A stretch of 64,000 nucleotides of DNA from Trebouxia sp. TZW2008 (lineage: Eukaryota > Chlorophyta > Trebouxiophyceae > Trebouxiales > Trebouxiaceae): contig BDIU01000362.1 in the NCBI GenBank assembly GCA_002118135.1, positions 44,755-108,754 of the forward strand, read 5' to 3'. The notes beneath the pieces were generated by a model. It had not been told where the DNA came from. It saw nothing but the letters and a program-made list of their open reading frames with translations, and searched no databases. The position numbers and the translations under genes were made by a program. Below are positions 52,951 to 63,608 of this stretch, piece after piece (position 1 is the stretch's first letter; each line of letters begins with the position of its first letter).

Positions 52951-55900
52951 ACATCAGTGTCGCACCATATGCTTACTTACTACATTTGACTGTTGTTAAT
53001 GCATACATATACGGCGTTTCAAGCCTGACATTGCCAATATGCATACCAATTTATTGTATACCAGATTCATCCAATGCATGTCATGCTTTACGACGCTCCT
53101 GGCTGGACCCTGCACCTTTACTGGCAGGCATGAGAGGCCGATAATACAATGACGGTGTGATGCTGTATGTCAGGTGTCATGCGTGATGTAGTGTGACCCA
53201 AAACTGGGTGCCATTCTGGGCATGTTCACTGTCAGCTTCTGCCATGTATATTGCGCCATTGCAATTCTGCGTAGTCTTTGCCCTGACACACTTTGCATGC
53301 ATTGCAGGAGAAGAACACGCCTTGAATGTGTCATCAAGAGGTGGCACCATCAGCATGCGCATTGCCAGCTTCTGTGCCACGACTTGCACCACATGCACTC
53401 CACCATGCACAGCGGAGCGCACAAAGGGTAAACATAGGGTCTGTGCAAACTCTGCCAGGTGGAAAGCGCCCATGTCTACCAATTGGCAGATGCTACCTGC
53501 CTCTGTGGTTCTTGACATCACCATGCTGGTCACATCTGTCTCAGCTGAGCGCGTGTTCTCTGCAGACACAGTGCAAATTCTGCCAGGTGAAAAGCGCCCA
53601 TGTCTACCAGTTGGCAAATGCTGCCTGCCTCTGTGGTTCTTGACATCACCATGCTGGTCACATCTGTCTCAGCTGAGCGCGTGTCTCTGCAGACACAGTG
53701 CAAAATCTGCCAGGTCAAAAACATCCATGTCTACCAGCTGGCACAAGCTGCCTGCCTCTGTGGTCCTAGACATGGCTATGCTGGTCACGTTTGTCGCAGC
53801 TGAGCGTGCATTCTCTGCAGACAACAGCACATCTCGCTCAACACTGATCAACACCATCAGCATGATAACTGTGCTTGTGCCAGCTGGCAGAGATTATGCT
53901 GGTCACATCTGTCTCAGCTGAGCACGTGTTCTGTGCAAATAGCAGCATGTCAACCTGATTGGCATGACAATTGTGATTGGGACAGCTGGCAGAGACAGTG
54001 TTGGTCACAGCTGAGCGCATGTTCTTGGCAGACAGCGGGAGATGAAGATCATTGGTCTGGAGGTGAGCATTGTGGCAGCAACAGTGGTGAGGTGGATAGA
54101 AAGGGTTTCTTGCCCACATTTGACTGAGTTGAACTGTGCTCATCTACACAGGAATTGCTGCAGGCAGATGCAGGCCAGTTGTTTGCTAGAGCAGCAATGC
54201 TGGGCTGCTTGTGCAGATAGAAGCAAATCGCTGTGACACCAATGCAGCTGCTGCAGAGGGGGAGCAGGACTTACTGTAAAGCAACCCTTGTGTAGCCCTG
54301 TGACTGTGCGACACCCTCTGCCTGACACAGCAGGGCAGCAGACGCCAAAGCCACGCAGTTCCATGTTGCAGTGCCTCTGCCGCCCTGACATAACCCCCAG
54401 CCCAGAACCCTGCAAACTTGGGCGGCGGCTGCCCAAAGTCAGGATTCAGCCCCAATGGATTCAGCTCACTAGGGCTCATCAGCTGAGACTCGCCCTTCTC
54501 CAGGGCACTTGGATCAGCCTCAAACTGACTTATAGTGCTGGACTGGTTACTAAGCGGCGTGTCATGATAGGTGGTCTGCAAGCCAGCCAGCCGCCGCGGC
54601 AGGAAGGTTTTGGGTGCCTCGTAGGGTTCATCCCCTGGTTCTGCTGTGGGTTGAGTGGCAAGAGGGCTGAGGCTTGATGTATTCGTGTCGAGGTCGGCGT
54701 GAAACCTGACGTCAAAGCTCTTCCCATTTCTTGAGACCATGGGACCTGCAGACAAGACACGAACTCTGTCTCATGACAATGTGTGCTTGCTCAAGTGCAA
54801 AGCTCAGTGAGGTTGAGGATGGTGTGCACTTCATTATGATCCTTCATGAGCTATCCTAAGGAGGCCTGTGTGCCAAGCAGCACAAGCTTGCAATCGTTTG
54901 CTGAATCTCAGGCCGAGAACCCCAGACAAAGACTCCAGCCATAATGCTTGAGCTTTGCAATACTAGCAAGCTAAGTCATGACAGAACATCATCTACTATT
55001 GTATCTCATGCTGCAGATGGACATGCCAATACTTCCCAGACAGCAGGTAATGCATCTATGCAATCTGATGCAGACCAGACAGACACGTTATTTGTGAGCA
55101 GGCAGCACGGTTATCTCTGCTGTCAGCCTCTTTGAATGCCCTGGCCTGAGTGATTGCACAGTGAGTAATGCTATATCAAACAACTACACAAGAATTATCA
55201 ATCACAGCATCTGCCACAAACAGCCTTGTCCACTGATGCACAACCCCCACAATGCGCTGCTCATGCACATGGCAGTGGCAATATTAATGTAATCTGACAA
55301 TATTAATGTATTGTGACAACGCAAAGGTTGTTGTTGCTGCACCCAAGGGGTCAGTGCAGCTTCACCTGCAGATGTCTTCTTCTCAGCTGGCGGCGTCGAC
55401 AACTTGGCAAGCAGGCGATCATCAAACTGCACGGCATGCAGGTTGCCGTACACACGCTGGTAGGTGGAGCCGCTCATGAGGACTTGCCCACCGGCTGGGA
55501 ACCCCACTAGCGCTTCCGTGAGAGTGACCACATCTCCCCTGTACTCAACCTGCCTTGTCACGTGGTGCACCTGCACGTAAGAGAAATGGTTAATTAGGGT
55601 GTTTGATGCTGCACAGCTTGTAGGCTGCCGTACACACGCTGGTAGGTGGAGCCACTCGTAAGGACTTGCCCACCGGCTGGGAACCCCACTAGTGCTTCTG
55701 TGAGAGTGACTACATCCCCTCTGTACTCTACCTGCCTTGTCACATGGTGCACCTGCGGGCACAAAGGCATGCTCAGTTGAGGAGCACGCTGGTGAACAGC
55801 TTGCTTGCTGTTTTGCCTGTTTGTTGGCTTGCTTCGTTACCTGCTTGCAGGAGCACAGACAGACAGACAGACAGACAGGCGGGCAGACAGACAGACAGAT

Positions 55901-58900
55901 AGACAGTCAGACAGACACAGACAGGGTATCAGCTAGCCCTAGCCAGCAGGGCACCAGCTAGCCAAACACACCCTGCGGGTTTTGACAGTAGTCACGCAAC
56001 TGGGCTCAATGCAGAGACCTGTAGATACAGAGCATTACCTGAATGGCTTCAGGCTTGCCAGTGTGCATGGCCACGCGCCCTCTGAGCCCCTTAAAGGCTG
56101 ACCACACTCATGCACTCACACTGGTAGACATACAAGGAGCAGTCACTCACAAATTCACACAAATGAATAGCCACAGCCGTGATTACCTGTATGGCTTCAG
56201 GCTTGCCTATGCACAGGGCCATACGCACTCTGAGCCCCTTGAAGTGTGTCAAGCTTACAAAGGCATGCAGCCAGGCAGACAGACGGACAGACAGATACAG
56301 AGCATCAGCTGTATGGCTCGCCAAACAAAGTCTACAGCCCTTGACAAAACACAATTTGGTTCACACACAGAGCAGCAGAGTGGGCGTCACCTGTATGGCT
56401 TCAGGCTTGCCAGTGTGCATGGCCATACGCACTCTGAGCCCCTTGAAGATCAGCCTACGAACCGGCATGAAGGGTGGCGAGTACACCTCCTTGGCATCGA
56501 CCTGAGTCAGCAGCTCCTGAGGCCACGGCAGCAGCAGCAGCCTCTGCTGTACGTCCCAGGCCCAGGAGATTGCATCTATGGGGTCGTGGAAAGCCATGGT
56601 GAAGGCATCGCCCTCTGTCAGCACCTGAAAGTGTCACTGAAACGTGTCAGCAGCTTTTGAAGCTGCGGCAGCAGCAGCAGCCTCTGCTGCACGCCCCAGG
56701 CCCAGGAGATTACGTCTATTGGGTCGTGGAAGGCCTTGGTGAAGGCATCGCCCTCTGTCAGCACCTGAAAGTGTCACCAAAACATGTCAGCAGCTCTTGA
56801 AGCCGCAGCAGCAGCAGCAGCCTCTCCTGTACGTCCCAGGCCCAGGAGATTGTGTTTATGGGGTCGTGGAAGGCCATGGTGAATGCATCTCCCTCTGTCA
56901 GCACCTGAAATGTCACACAAGCAATCAGCACCTGAAAACATCACTTAGGGGGCTGCGTGTACACCTGCTTGGCATCAAGCTGAGTCAGGAGCTCCTGAGG
57001 CCAGGGCAGCAGCAGCAGCCTCTGCTGTACGTCCCAGGCCCAGGAGACTGCGTCTATGGAGTTGTGGAAAGTCATGGTGAAGGCATGACCCTCTGTCAGC
57101 ACCCGACATGTCACCCAAGCATGTCAGCACCTGCAGCTTTCACTCAGAGTGCGGTGTGTACACTTCGTAATGTCAACATGGGTCAGCAGCTCCTGAGGCC
57201 AGGGCAACAGCAGCAATCTCTGCTGCACATCCAAGGCCCAAGAGGTTGTGTCTATGGAGTTGTGAAAAGCCATGGTCAAGGTGTCTCCCTCTGTCAGCAC
57301 CTTAAATGCCCACCGAAGTAACTCCTTTCTGTGTGTCCATTGTGGCATGCAGCAGCAGCCTAAGCTGAGCTTCTCCGCATGCAAGTGCATGGCTGTGGGT
57401 GTAAGATTTGACGGTGTAGGCATTTGCCCTGCTGGCTCTTGATATGGCAGCTTGCACTAGTGCATGGAAATCGATGGTCACTCCAGCATGTAGCCACACG
57501 CTGATGTGTTCAGGGCTTCAGGATGCACCGGTCATGCGCTGCAAGTCTTCAAGGCTTCAGGAGCAGACACAGAGCTCATGCGCTTGCATACGCAGCAGCC
57601 CAACCAGCATTGAAGCTGATGCTGCTTAGTCAGACAGCAATATGCGGCATGACTCCTCAAAGAATTAGCGTGCAACCAGCCTGTACACAGAATTACAGCA
57701 TGCAACAGACCAAAACGCTAAGCCCTCCTCTGCAGCATGTCCTAACGTGACTCAATTAAATGCCAAGCTGACAAAATCTTCTCACCTCGTAGCCACAGTG
57801 CTGATGCAGCGCAGAGCGTAGGCAGGCATCATGCATGCATAGAGCCTGGTCCATGACTCTGGGGTTCCTGCATATTTAGACAAACTCAGCAGCTTGTTCA
57901 CCCATATATGACTGCACAGGGACTGATCAGTGACCAATACATCTTCATGACACTGGACAACTGCAGCAGCTCCAAGACCAACACATGTTTGCACACAGCC
58001 TTGTGCATGACCCTGTAATTTCTGCAGCACTGAGTAGACCTAGCAGCTCATGCACTCATAGACAGTGCTTATCGTCAGGCAGACTCAGAGCTCCTCTGAG
58101 TGTGCAAAGCCTCAAGCAGCAGCTGGCAAACTGCAGAACTGAACGGCGCGAACACTTGCTACGTTTATGCATTGCGTGGTCAAGGTATAACATATTCACA
58201 TCTGCGGCTTGCAAGCAGAGTTTGGGAATTCAGCACTTAGCACATGGCATTGGTGCATGGAGAAGGTCAAGCAGCCAGATGCCCTCATGTCATGCAACTG
58301 AAAGCAGAGACTCAAGGCAAGCAGACAAGGTATGATGTACGCAGGGTAGGTAAATACCACTCCCACAGCTTGGATGAAGCTTGCACGTCCGTCATGACAA
58401 GCGTGATCTCATTCTTTTTCAGGCCCAAGTCTTGCAGCACATTGTTTGGCAGTCGCCCAGGAGGATTTCTGCAAAGCAGACAAACTTCAGTTGAGATAGC
58501 AGGCGCAACAGCACACCACGGCAAAAACTACATCTGATCTAGGCAGGGCAAGCTTGTCATTATGGCAGACACAAAATTGATAGGAATTGAGCCTGAAGAG
58601 CACTTCAAAATGAAATACTGTCAGTGAGAGGACTCTATCAGCTAATTGACAAAATGCACAAGCAGTTCAACAGACAACTGCAGAAAGCAAATCAGAATTG
58701 GTGTCGGCCTGTACTGCTCCAAGCTCCAACCTAGAAACAAGCCCAGGTTGAGCTTGGGGGTTTTATATAATAATATATAGCGTAAAGGCTGTATATACTG
58801 TCCAGCAGAACAAAATTGAAAGGTAATACACATGCTCTGATAGCCTTGAACTGCAACAAAACTGGTTTGCAAGCCTCTTACAATTGCATATGATGCAAGC

Positions 58901-61900
58901 TGACACCGCCACAGACCTCAAACAAATCAAAATAAAACAGATCTGCAAGTCAGAAACAGAAGACTGACCTGCGCTTGATGCGATTTATCCTGGCTGCACC
59001 AAACTCATGCACCACCTGCTTCCACCGCAGGCAGCCAAAAACAACCAGTGCCAGGAACAGCAGAGCCCCAAAGATGACAAAGGCAGTCAGCAGAGCAGCT
59101 TTTCTGGTACTAGCGCGTCTGCATGACAGGGTCACCTGGCCTGCACACACAGCCCAGACAGACTGAGCAGATTGCAGCTTGATGCAGGTAGGAGATAGCT
59201 GATGCACAGAGGCTGTGATGCATTGACTGCGCTAAAAAGCTCTTTGTTGCTTGCATGGCAGATTGCAAAACCCACACAGCTGAAGCCGTAGTCTTGCCTT
59301 GCAAATAGTACATCAAAACCTTGATCGCAATTTTCATGCATTCAGGGGATATCTGATGCACAGAGCCTGTGATGCGTGACTGCACCAATATGGCCTTTGC
59401 TGTTTGCGTTGCAGATTGCACAAACCATGCAGATGAAGCCATATCTTGCTTTGCAAACAGCACAGCAAGACCTTGAGCCACAACACATTGTGACTGTCCA
59501 CGCACATGATGTCAGGGCATCCAAGACTGAGCAACACTGGAAAGATACTTTGGGTGAGTCTGACATGACTGCTACCCTAACGGTTCGCTGCTCTGCCATG
59601 AACATGACAAGCAGCCCGAATGCATGCCAATGCAAGTCTGTCCACTCATGCACCATCAGGGCACATACTATTGCATACAGAAGCATAGGCTACGTATATT
59701 GCATGATGTAATAGGCATAGTTCATAACATAATAGGCATAGTCAGGCATATGCGTGCAATCGTGCAAACCTCAGCTTCAAGCTTCAAACAGTAGGAGGTG
59801 CAAGAGCAGCATTCATGTGCCATCCAGCAAACTCTCAGCTTCACACAGAGAGTGCAAATGCGGACCTGCAGAGCCCACTGTGCAGATTCAGCGTCAGACA
59901 ACAAGTGCAAAAGCAGACCTGCAGAGCCCACTGTGTAGATGTTGTCAAACCCAGCATTGCAGCGGCAGCCCACGTAGCTAAACAGCCCAAAGTCATACTT
60001 CAGGGTGGTATCAGCAGTGGCCACGCCAGTCACAGCTGTGGCGCTGCTGGTCACTGGGCATTCTGTTGTACTGGTGAAGCCAGTGACTGATGCAGGGCTT
60101 GTCATGTAGGATGTTGCATTGGCGTAGGCAGCCACAAGGCTGTTGGTGTTGGCCAAAACAGACAGGAAGGCTTCTATCTGCAGGAGCATGGCACAGAATG
60201 GTGGCTGTGCTCAGTGGTGGTAGGCAACATTGGGCTGGGCAGGAGAGGAACGCCAACGACCATGAGCACTGGGCTTGGGCAGAAGAACAGTGATGATGAA
60301 CATTAGCGCTGTGTTAAAGCAGAAGAGGAATGCCAATGCCCACATGCATTGGGCTGGAGCAGAAGAGGAATGCCTATGACATGCTTCAAGCAAAAAGTGA
60401 TTTGACACTGATGTGAAGCACACAGGCTCATGAACAGCTAGTCACTGCATCTTGTGAATTGCCCAACTGGACTAGTCAGATTATACCTCAATGGTATGCA
60501 GAGCAACCGGTCCCAGCTGAGGGTGACTGGACAAGGCAAGACACAGAGAGTGTTGTCCATAGGCCAGGTCTGAGCAGCATTTACTTGAGCACATCCTGAT
60601 ACCCTGATGCAACGAGGACGATTACTCACCCTCTCGTTGCCAAGTGGTACAGAAGTTTGTGGTCTGCGGAATATCAAAGTTGGGCAGCTCAGATGCGTCT
60701 GCTCTCCTGTTTGAATTGAGTCACAGAATTGCAACACATCTGGCAAACAGCCTGTAGTATTGTCTGCTCCCAGCTTTGAGCTCCGACCAGCATTGGTTTC
60801 CTGCGCTCAACAGCAAATAACAGCTCAAATGGTCACAATGCCGCAATGAGATGGTGTCAGCAGCATGGATTGAAAGGCAGCGAGCTGGGAGACTATTTAT
60901 GTGCTAGACAGGCTCAGCAGGCCCAGCTAGGTACGCACTGGAGCAATCAACTATCCCAATCAGTTTGGTATTGTGCTATCCTAACCATTTGTACTGAGCA
61001 TGAAACGAGGTGAGGCCCTTGACACAAATGCAGTTTGCAAAAGCGTACAGCGAAAGCTCTGATAGCGGTGACATCAAAAGCTGCAAACCGTGCCAGTGTG
61101 GTTGCCATTCCCCAAGGCTGCCACACAAATGCAGATTGCAAAAGCGTACAGCGACAGCTCTGATAGCGGTGACATCAGAAGCTGCATACCGTGCCAGTGT
61201 GGTTGCCATTCCCCAAGGCTGCCAGCTGTGTGGCACCGCACTGTTGCAGACTGGTGCTGTCAAGTGCCAAGTCAACAATCTTGGAGGCAATTGCACTTCC
61301 CACATCCGGCATTGGCCCCGTAAGACCCTGCAGATTGGGTTTGCACAGTGGGCAGCATGTTTTAGGAAGGCTGTGCTGATCAACAGACAGGAACACTGTC
61401 ATTGCAACATCAACTTTGCACTGACAGAAGGTGCACCAATTCCAAAACTTTCTACCACCAACACGTCATGGGAGTCTATCACAAGCATGTGCTTCACAGA
61501 GGTGACAATCACAGTACTGTATGATGAGGACTTGTCAGGACCTACAGAAGGGCCCACCTTGAGAGCACATGCCTAGAATGCATGCCTAGTCAAGATGCCA
61601 TGATATGACAACTCACTCAGGACATTATCGCTTTACACATACAACATTGTATGCCAACAGTACATAGGCAGAACTGCACCCCTGCTACATAAGGCAAGGA
61701 AGACTGTACTGTTGGCATGCATGTCATGCAATGAAGGCAGCTTTGACAGAGCACTCATGACTGCTTACTGGGTTGTCAGACAGGTAGAAGACTTGCAGAT
61801 CTTGCATGGGCTGAAAGAAGCCAGGCGGAATGCTGCCAGTCAAGTTTTTGCCTGCGACAGCAAAGGACATGTGCAGCTGTATGCAGGTATAGTCAACATG

Positions 61901-62789
61901 GCAGAAGCTAGATTGCAAGATGAGGCATTTATGAATACATGCTCAGCACTTTCTCACTGCCACCTAGATAGTTGTGAAAACTCTGAGCTTTCTCAAAGTG
62001 CAGCTTTTTGCAATGCAAGCCTGTTACTTGACGGCGCCAGGCCTTCGCGTCATACGCAAGGCGCTATACCTTGCAGCAGAATCTGCACCACTGACTGCGA
62101 TCCTCCAATGCACATCTGCTGCAGCTCATAACCCTGTGCAAATCAAGTGGTCAAACCTTTGACAACACAGCATTGCACCTGCTGCTTATGTGCCTACCTG
62201 AGTTTCATTTAAATCTTGAGCTGATGATAGCCAACGAAAGCAGCAAACAATGCATAACTTACTGTTTGGCAGCAAGTTATTCCACTCCAATAGCAGTATG
62301 AAACGTTGCTGCCCCATCTGTATGTCAGCCACTGCTGACCCAGGCTGAGGTACTGCTGCAATGCGCAATCTGCTGACAGAGCAGGAATGCTGGCTGCATC
62401 ACTGACGAGTTCACTTGGAAGTGTGCTGGGATTAAAGCTGCCACTGGCCAAGTCATTGCCTGCTTCAACTATGCCTTCAATCACTTGCGAGATCTGGTTG
62501 TGCTCGAAGTCATCTTCCGGCTGATCTGCCCAGTATTCGCCTCCAGTACTATCATAGAAGTCAAGCAAAGCTGCTCGCTGTGTCGGCGAGTCTAGCTCAG
62601 CGTAGTACACAACTGAATCAGCAAGTAAGTTGGTACACTGCTGGAGACTTGGAGCTGACCCTGGACCGGCACACATTTCTTGTGGCGCAGGCAACTACCA
62701 CACAGCAACTATGGTACCAACCAGGGAGTGATTTTACCGGTCACGCACACATTTGCCAGGAAGCAAGCCAGCAACAACTTCCAAGGCAT
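48410..62789 (-). CDS. LRR-receptor class III nucleotidyl cyclase
   Basis: One minus-strand gene. Parts in order: signal peptide (62789, MPWKLLLACFLANVCVT), extracellular part with LRR motifs, one TM helix (about 59.1 kb), first cyclase domain (58.5-55.3 kb), a long Ser/Pro-rich insertion (54.75-54.3 kb), a repeated-exon region (54.0-53.3 kb), second cyclase domain (52.95-48.4 kb), stop at 48410. The enzyme should make cAMP or cGMP from ATP or GTP on the cytosolic side in response to an external cue. Domain 1 keeps the two metal-binding Asp regions (TLVMTDVQASSKLWEW; LTEGDAFTMAF). Domain 2 keeps the Asn-Arg transition-state motif (GRADYFGSAVNRAARLL), with Asp before YFG as in adenylyl cyclases. 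Phase-checked exons include 62789-62738 and 48568-48410. Guanylyl specificity cannot be excluded. Many internal exons have tandem copies. Confidence 0.85.
53290..54045 (-). repeat. Cyclase exon array (DVTSMVMSRTTEAG)
   Basis: Minus-strand copies near 53560, 53690, 53800, 53920 and 54030 share CSAETDVTSMVMSRTTEAGS and CQLVDMGAFHLAEFA, at a period of about 115-130 bp. The copy at about 53560-53300 continues into RSAVHGGVHVVQVVAQKLAM and is the likely functional exon. The two most upstream copies are truncated. Confidence 0.75.
54280..54750 (-). CDS. Cyclase inter-domain insertion exon
   Basis: Encodes GPMVSRNGKSFDVRFHADLD, EPGDEPYEAPKTFLPRRLAG and LMSPSELNPLGLNPDFGQPP, ending CVRQRVSHSHRATQGLLYS. 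It is Ser/Pro-rich and probably disordered, with several SP/TP sites. It links domain 1 to domain 2. No known fold. Confidence 0.6.
55300..58475 (-). CDS. Cyclase domain 1 (metal-binding half)
   Basis: Exon near 58470-58365: NNVLQDLGLKKNEITLVMTD and VQASSKLWEW (first metal Asp). Exon near 57868-57787: NPRVMDQALCMHDACLRSAL and HQHCGYE. Then VLTEGDAFTMAFHDPIDAIS (second Asp) with VQQRLLLLPWPQELL, GLRVRMAMHTGKPEAIQ (56.6-56.39 kb), and VEYRGDVVTLTEALVGFPAG with GQVLMSGST (about 55570-55365). The Asn-Arg motif of active homodimeric cyclases is replaced (VVTLTEALVGF), so this half resembles C1 of transmembrane adenylyl cyclases. Confidence 0.8.
55360..55760 (-). repeat. Duplicated cyclase exon (VHHVTRQVEYRGD)
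   Basis: The exon at about 55570-55365 is preceded by a copy at about 55752-55590 that shares HHVTRQVEYRGDVVTLTEAL and GSTYQRVYG almost exactly, then diverges into a stop. The offset is about 182 bp. The two acceptors are equivalent. Confidence 0.8.
55855..55925. repeat. CAGA microsatellite
   Basis: Degenerate (ACAG)n run of about 65 bp in a cyclase intron. A second shorter run lies at 56270-56300. Confidence 0.95.
56040..57305 (-). repeat. Array of the cyclase second metal-binding exon
   Basis: Five copies of VLTEGD.FTMAFH..ID..SWAWDVQQRLLLL start near 57302, 57103, 56908, 56768 and 56624. Only the last (most 3') runs on into FMPVRRLIFKGLRVRMAMHT and GKPEAIQ. The copy at 57103 has TEGH instead of TEGD. 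The copy at 56768 has FTKAF. The GLRVRM segment has its own extra copies near 56240 and 56095. Confidence 0.85.
57785..58030 (-). repeat. Cyclase exon and decayed upstream copy
   Basis: The exon at 57868-57787 (PRVMDQALCMHDACLRS) has a degraded relative at about 58020-57925 in which GGTCATGCACAAGGCTGTGT-type sequence remains but the frame is lost. Confidence 0.55.
58975..59150 (-). CDS. Cyclase transmembrane exon
   Basis: Encodes CRRASTRKAALLTAFVIFGA, LLFLALVVFGCLRWKQVV and HEFGAARINRIKRR: about 22 hydrophobic residues with basic residues inside. A single membrane span between the ectodomain and the catalytic part. Confidence 0.8.
59195..59490. repeat. Two-unit ~155-bp repeat in cyclase intron
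   Basis: About 59195-59325 and 59350-59480 share GATGCACAGAG, CTGTGATGC, TTTGCTG/TTTGTTG, GCAGATTGCA, CA.GC.GAAGCC, CTTGC.TTGCAAA and ACCTTGA in order. It lies 5' of the TM exon. No exon is recognised in it. Confidence 0.7.
59900..60740 (-). CDS. Cyclase membrane-proximal ectodomain exons
   Basis: One exon near 60735-60630 encodes DVLQFCDSIQTGEQTHLSCP and FRRPQTSVPLGNER. Another, near 60185-59925, encodes IEAFLSVLANTNSLVAAYAN, VTGFTSTTECPVTSSATAVT and DFGLFSYVGCRCNAGFDNIY. It has several Cys and N-glycosylation sites and no recognised fold. It leads to the TM exon. Confidence 0.6.
60215..60385. repeat. Tandem TGGGC/AGAAGAGGAATGCC repeat
   Basis: Two to three diverged units of GGGCTGGGCAGGAGAGGAAC / GGGCTGGAGCAGAAGAGGAA with CATGAGCACTGGGCTTGGGC-type sequence in a cyclase intron. 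Confidence 0.6.
61022..61223 (-). repeat. Near-perfect 101-bp tandem duplication at LRR exon end
   Basis: 61022-61122 and 61123-61223 differ at only a few bases. The unit contains the end of an LRR exon (LAALGNGNHTG on minus) and its GTATGCAG donor region. It is the youngest-looking duplication in the window. Confidence 0.9.
61170..62789 (-). CDS. Cyclase signal peptide and LRR ectodomain exons
   Basis: Exon 1 (62789-62738) is a 17-residue hydrophobic leader whose last base is completed by an exon beginning at an acceptor near 62677. That exon has the LRR N-terminal cap pattern: RAALLDFYDSTGGEYW and WGSNVSYCYWSGITCC. Next exons carry LRR units: GKNLTGSIPPGFFQPMQDLQ with VFYLSDN (about 61855-61765) and GLTGPMPDVGSAIASKIVDL (about 61330-61190). 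The cap-plus-LRR layout is that of plant-type extracellular LRR receptors. Confidence 0.75.
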
Positions 62790-63344
62790 GCTCAGGTCCA
62801 CCCTGTGCCCCGGCGCTGACAAGCGCAACGGTGGAATCTGCAGGACTCATGCGAAGACTTGCGGTTCAGGGCAGAGCGGCCCCGTCATGCCTTAGCGCAG
62901 CGCTGAGCCTTTTCGTAGATCTGATGGAATTCAACGAGCTGACAACGATGGCGCAATCTTTCACAATTGTCTCATGTGGAGGCAGCTATCTGTACCATGT
63001 CAATATGCATGCATGTCCAATGAACGATACGAAATTCCCAGAACCAGACACCCGTTATATTATGACAGACACGTAACAGGGGAGATGCTGCTTTGTGACA
63101 GAATTCATCATGCTTTTGAAAGCATAGATCAGCGCAATCACAGAATAGCTTTTGTCACCAACAAGAACTGCAATTTGAAGGCGTTGTGAACCTGCCAGCT
63201 ATGTAGCATACACACTATGTTTGAACCAGCTTGCAAAAACATACATCATTGCATACAGAAGAGTCCTGTCTTGCAGCTTTGTACACTGCATCATAAGGGC
63301 TGCTTTTGAGTACCCTGATATGCCTCTGTTTGCCCTGTTGCGCA
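62790..63344. other. 5' region of the cyclase gene
   Basis: Between the cyclase start and the dispersed repeat. It should contain the cyclase promoter. Nothing else is identified. Confidence 0.4.
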
Positions 63345-63608
63345 AACACAGCGTGCAAAACCTATTTGAGGGATTTAGTGGTTTTGAGCGCTGGAAGGCT
63401 AGTGGGCCATGGGCTGGTGTGGGCTTTGGTGGGCTGAGTGGGCTTTTGTGGGCTAGTGTGGGCTTTTGTGGGCGGGTGGGCTTTAGTGTGCTAGGGGGCC
63501 CATGTTGAGCAACATGTTAGGCAGATAGTGATGTTTGGCCATCAGACTGGGCTGCTGATCGGCAGTGAATACTGGGAATGTGACCCCTATATAAAGGGTG
63601 CCAGGTAG
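63345..63608 (-). repeat. Dispersed ~270-bp repeat, copy 2
   Basis: Inverted relative to the copy at 6657-6945. It includes CCCTATATAAAGGGTGCC at its right end and the GGGCTTTTGTGGGCTAGTGT-type run in the middle. Because it carries a TATA-like word 240-250 bp upstream of the start codon at 63847, it might contribute to that gene's promoter (inference). Confidence 0.8.

Noticed and set aside
53193..53921. 242-codon plus-strand open frame with Cys-rich repeats
   Set aside because: Antisense of the cyclase exon array. The repeated pattern arises from tandem copies; the minus-strand sense fits the cyclase gene.
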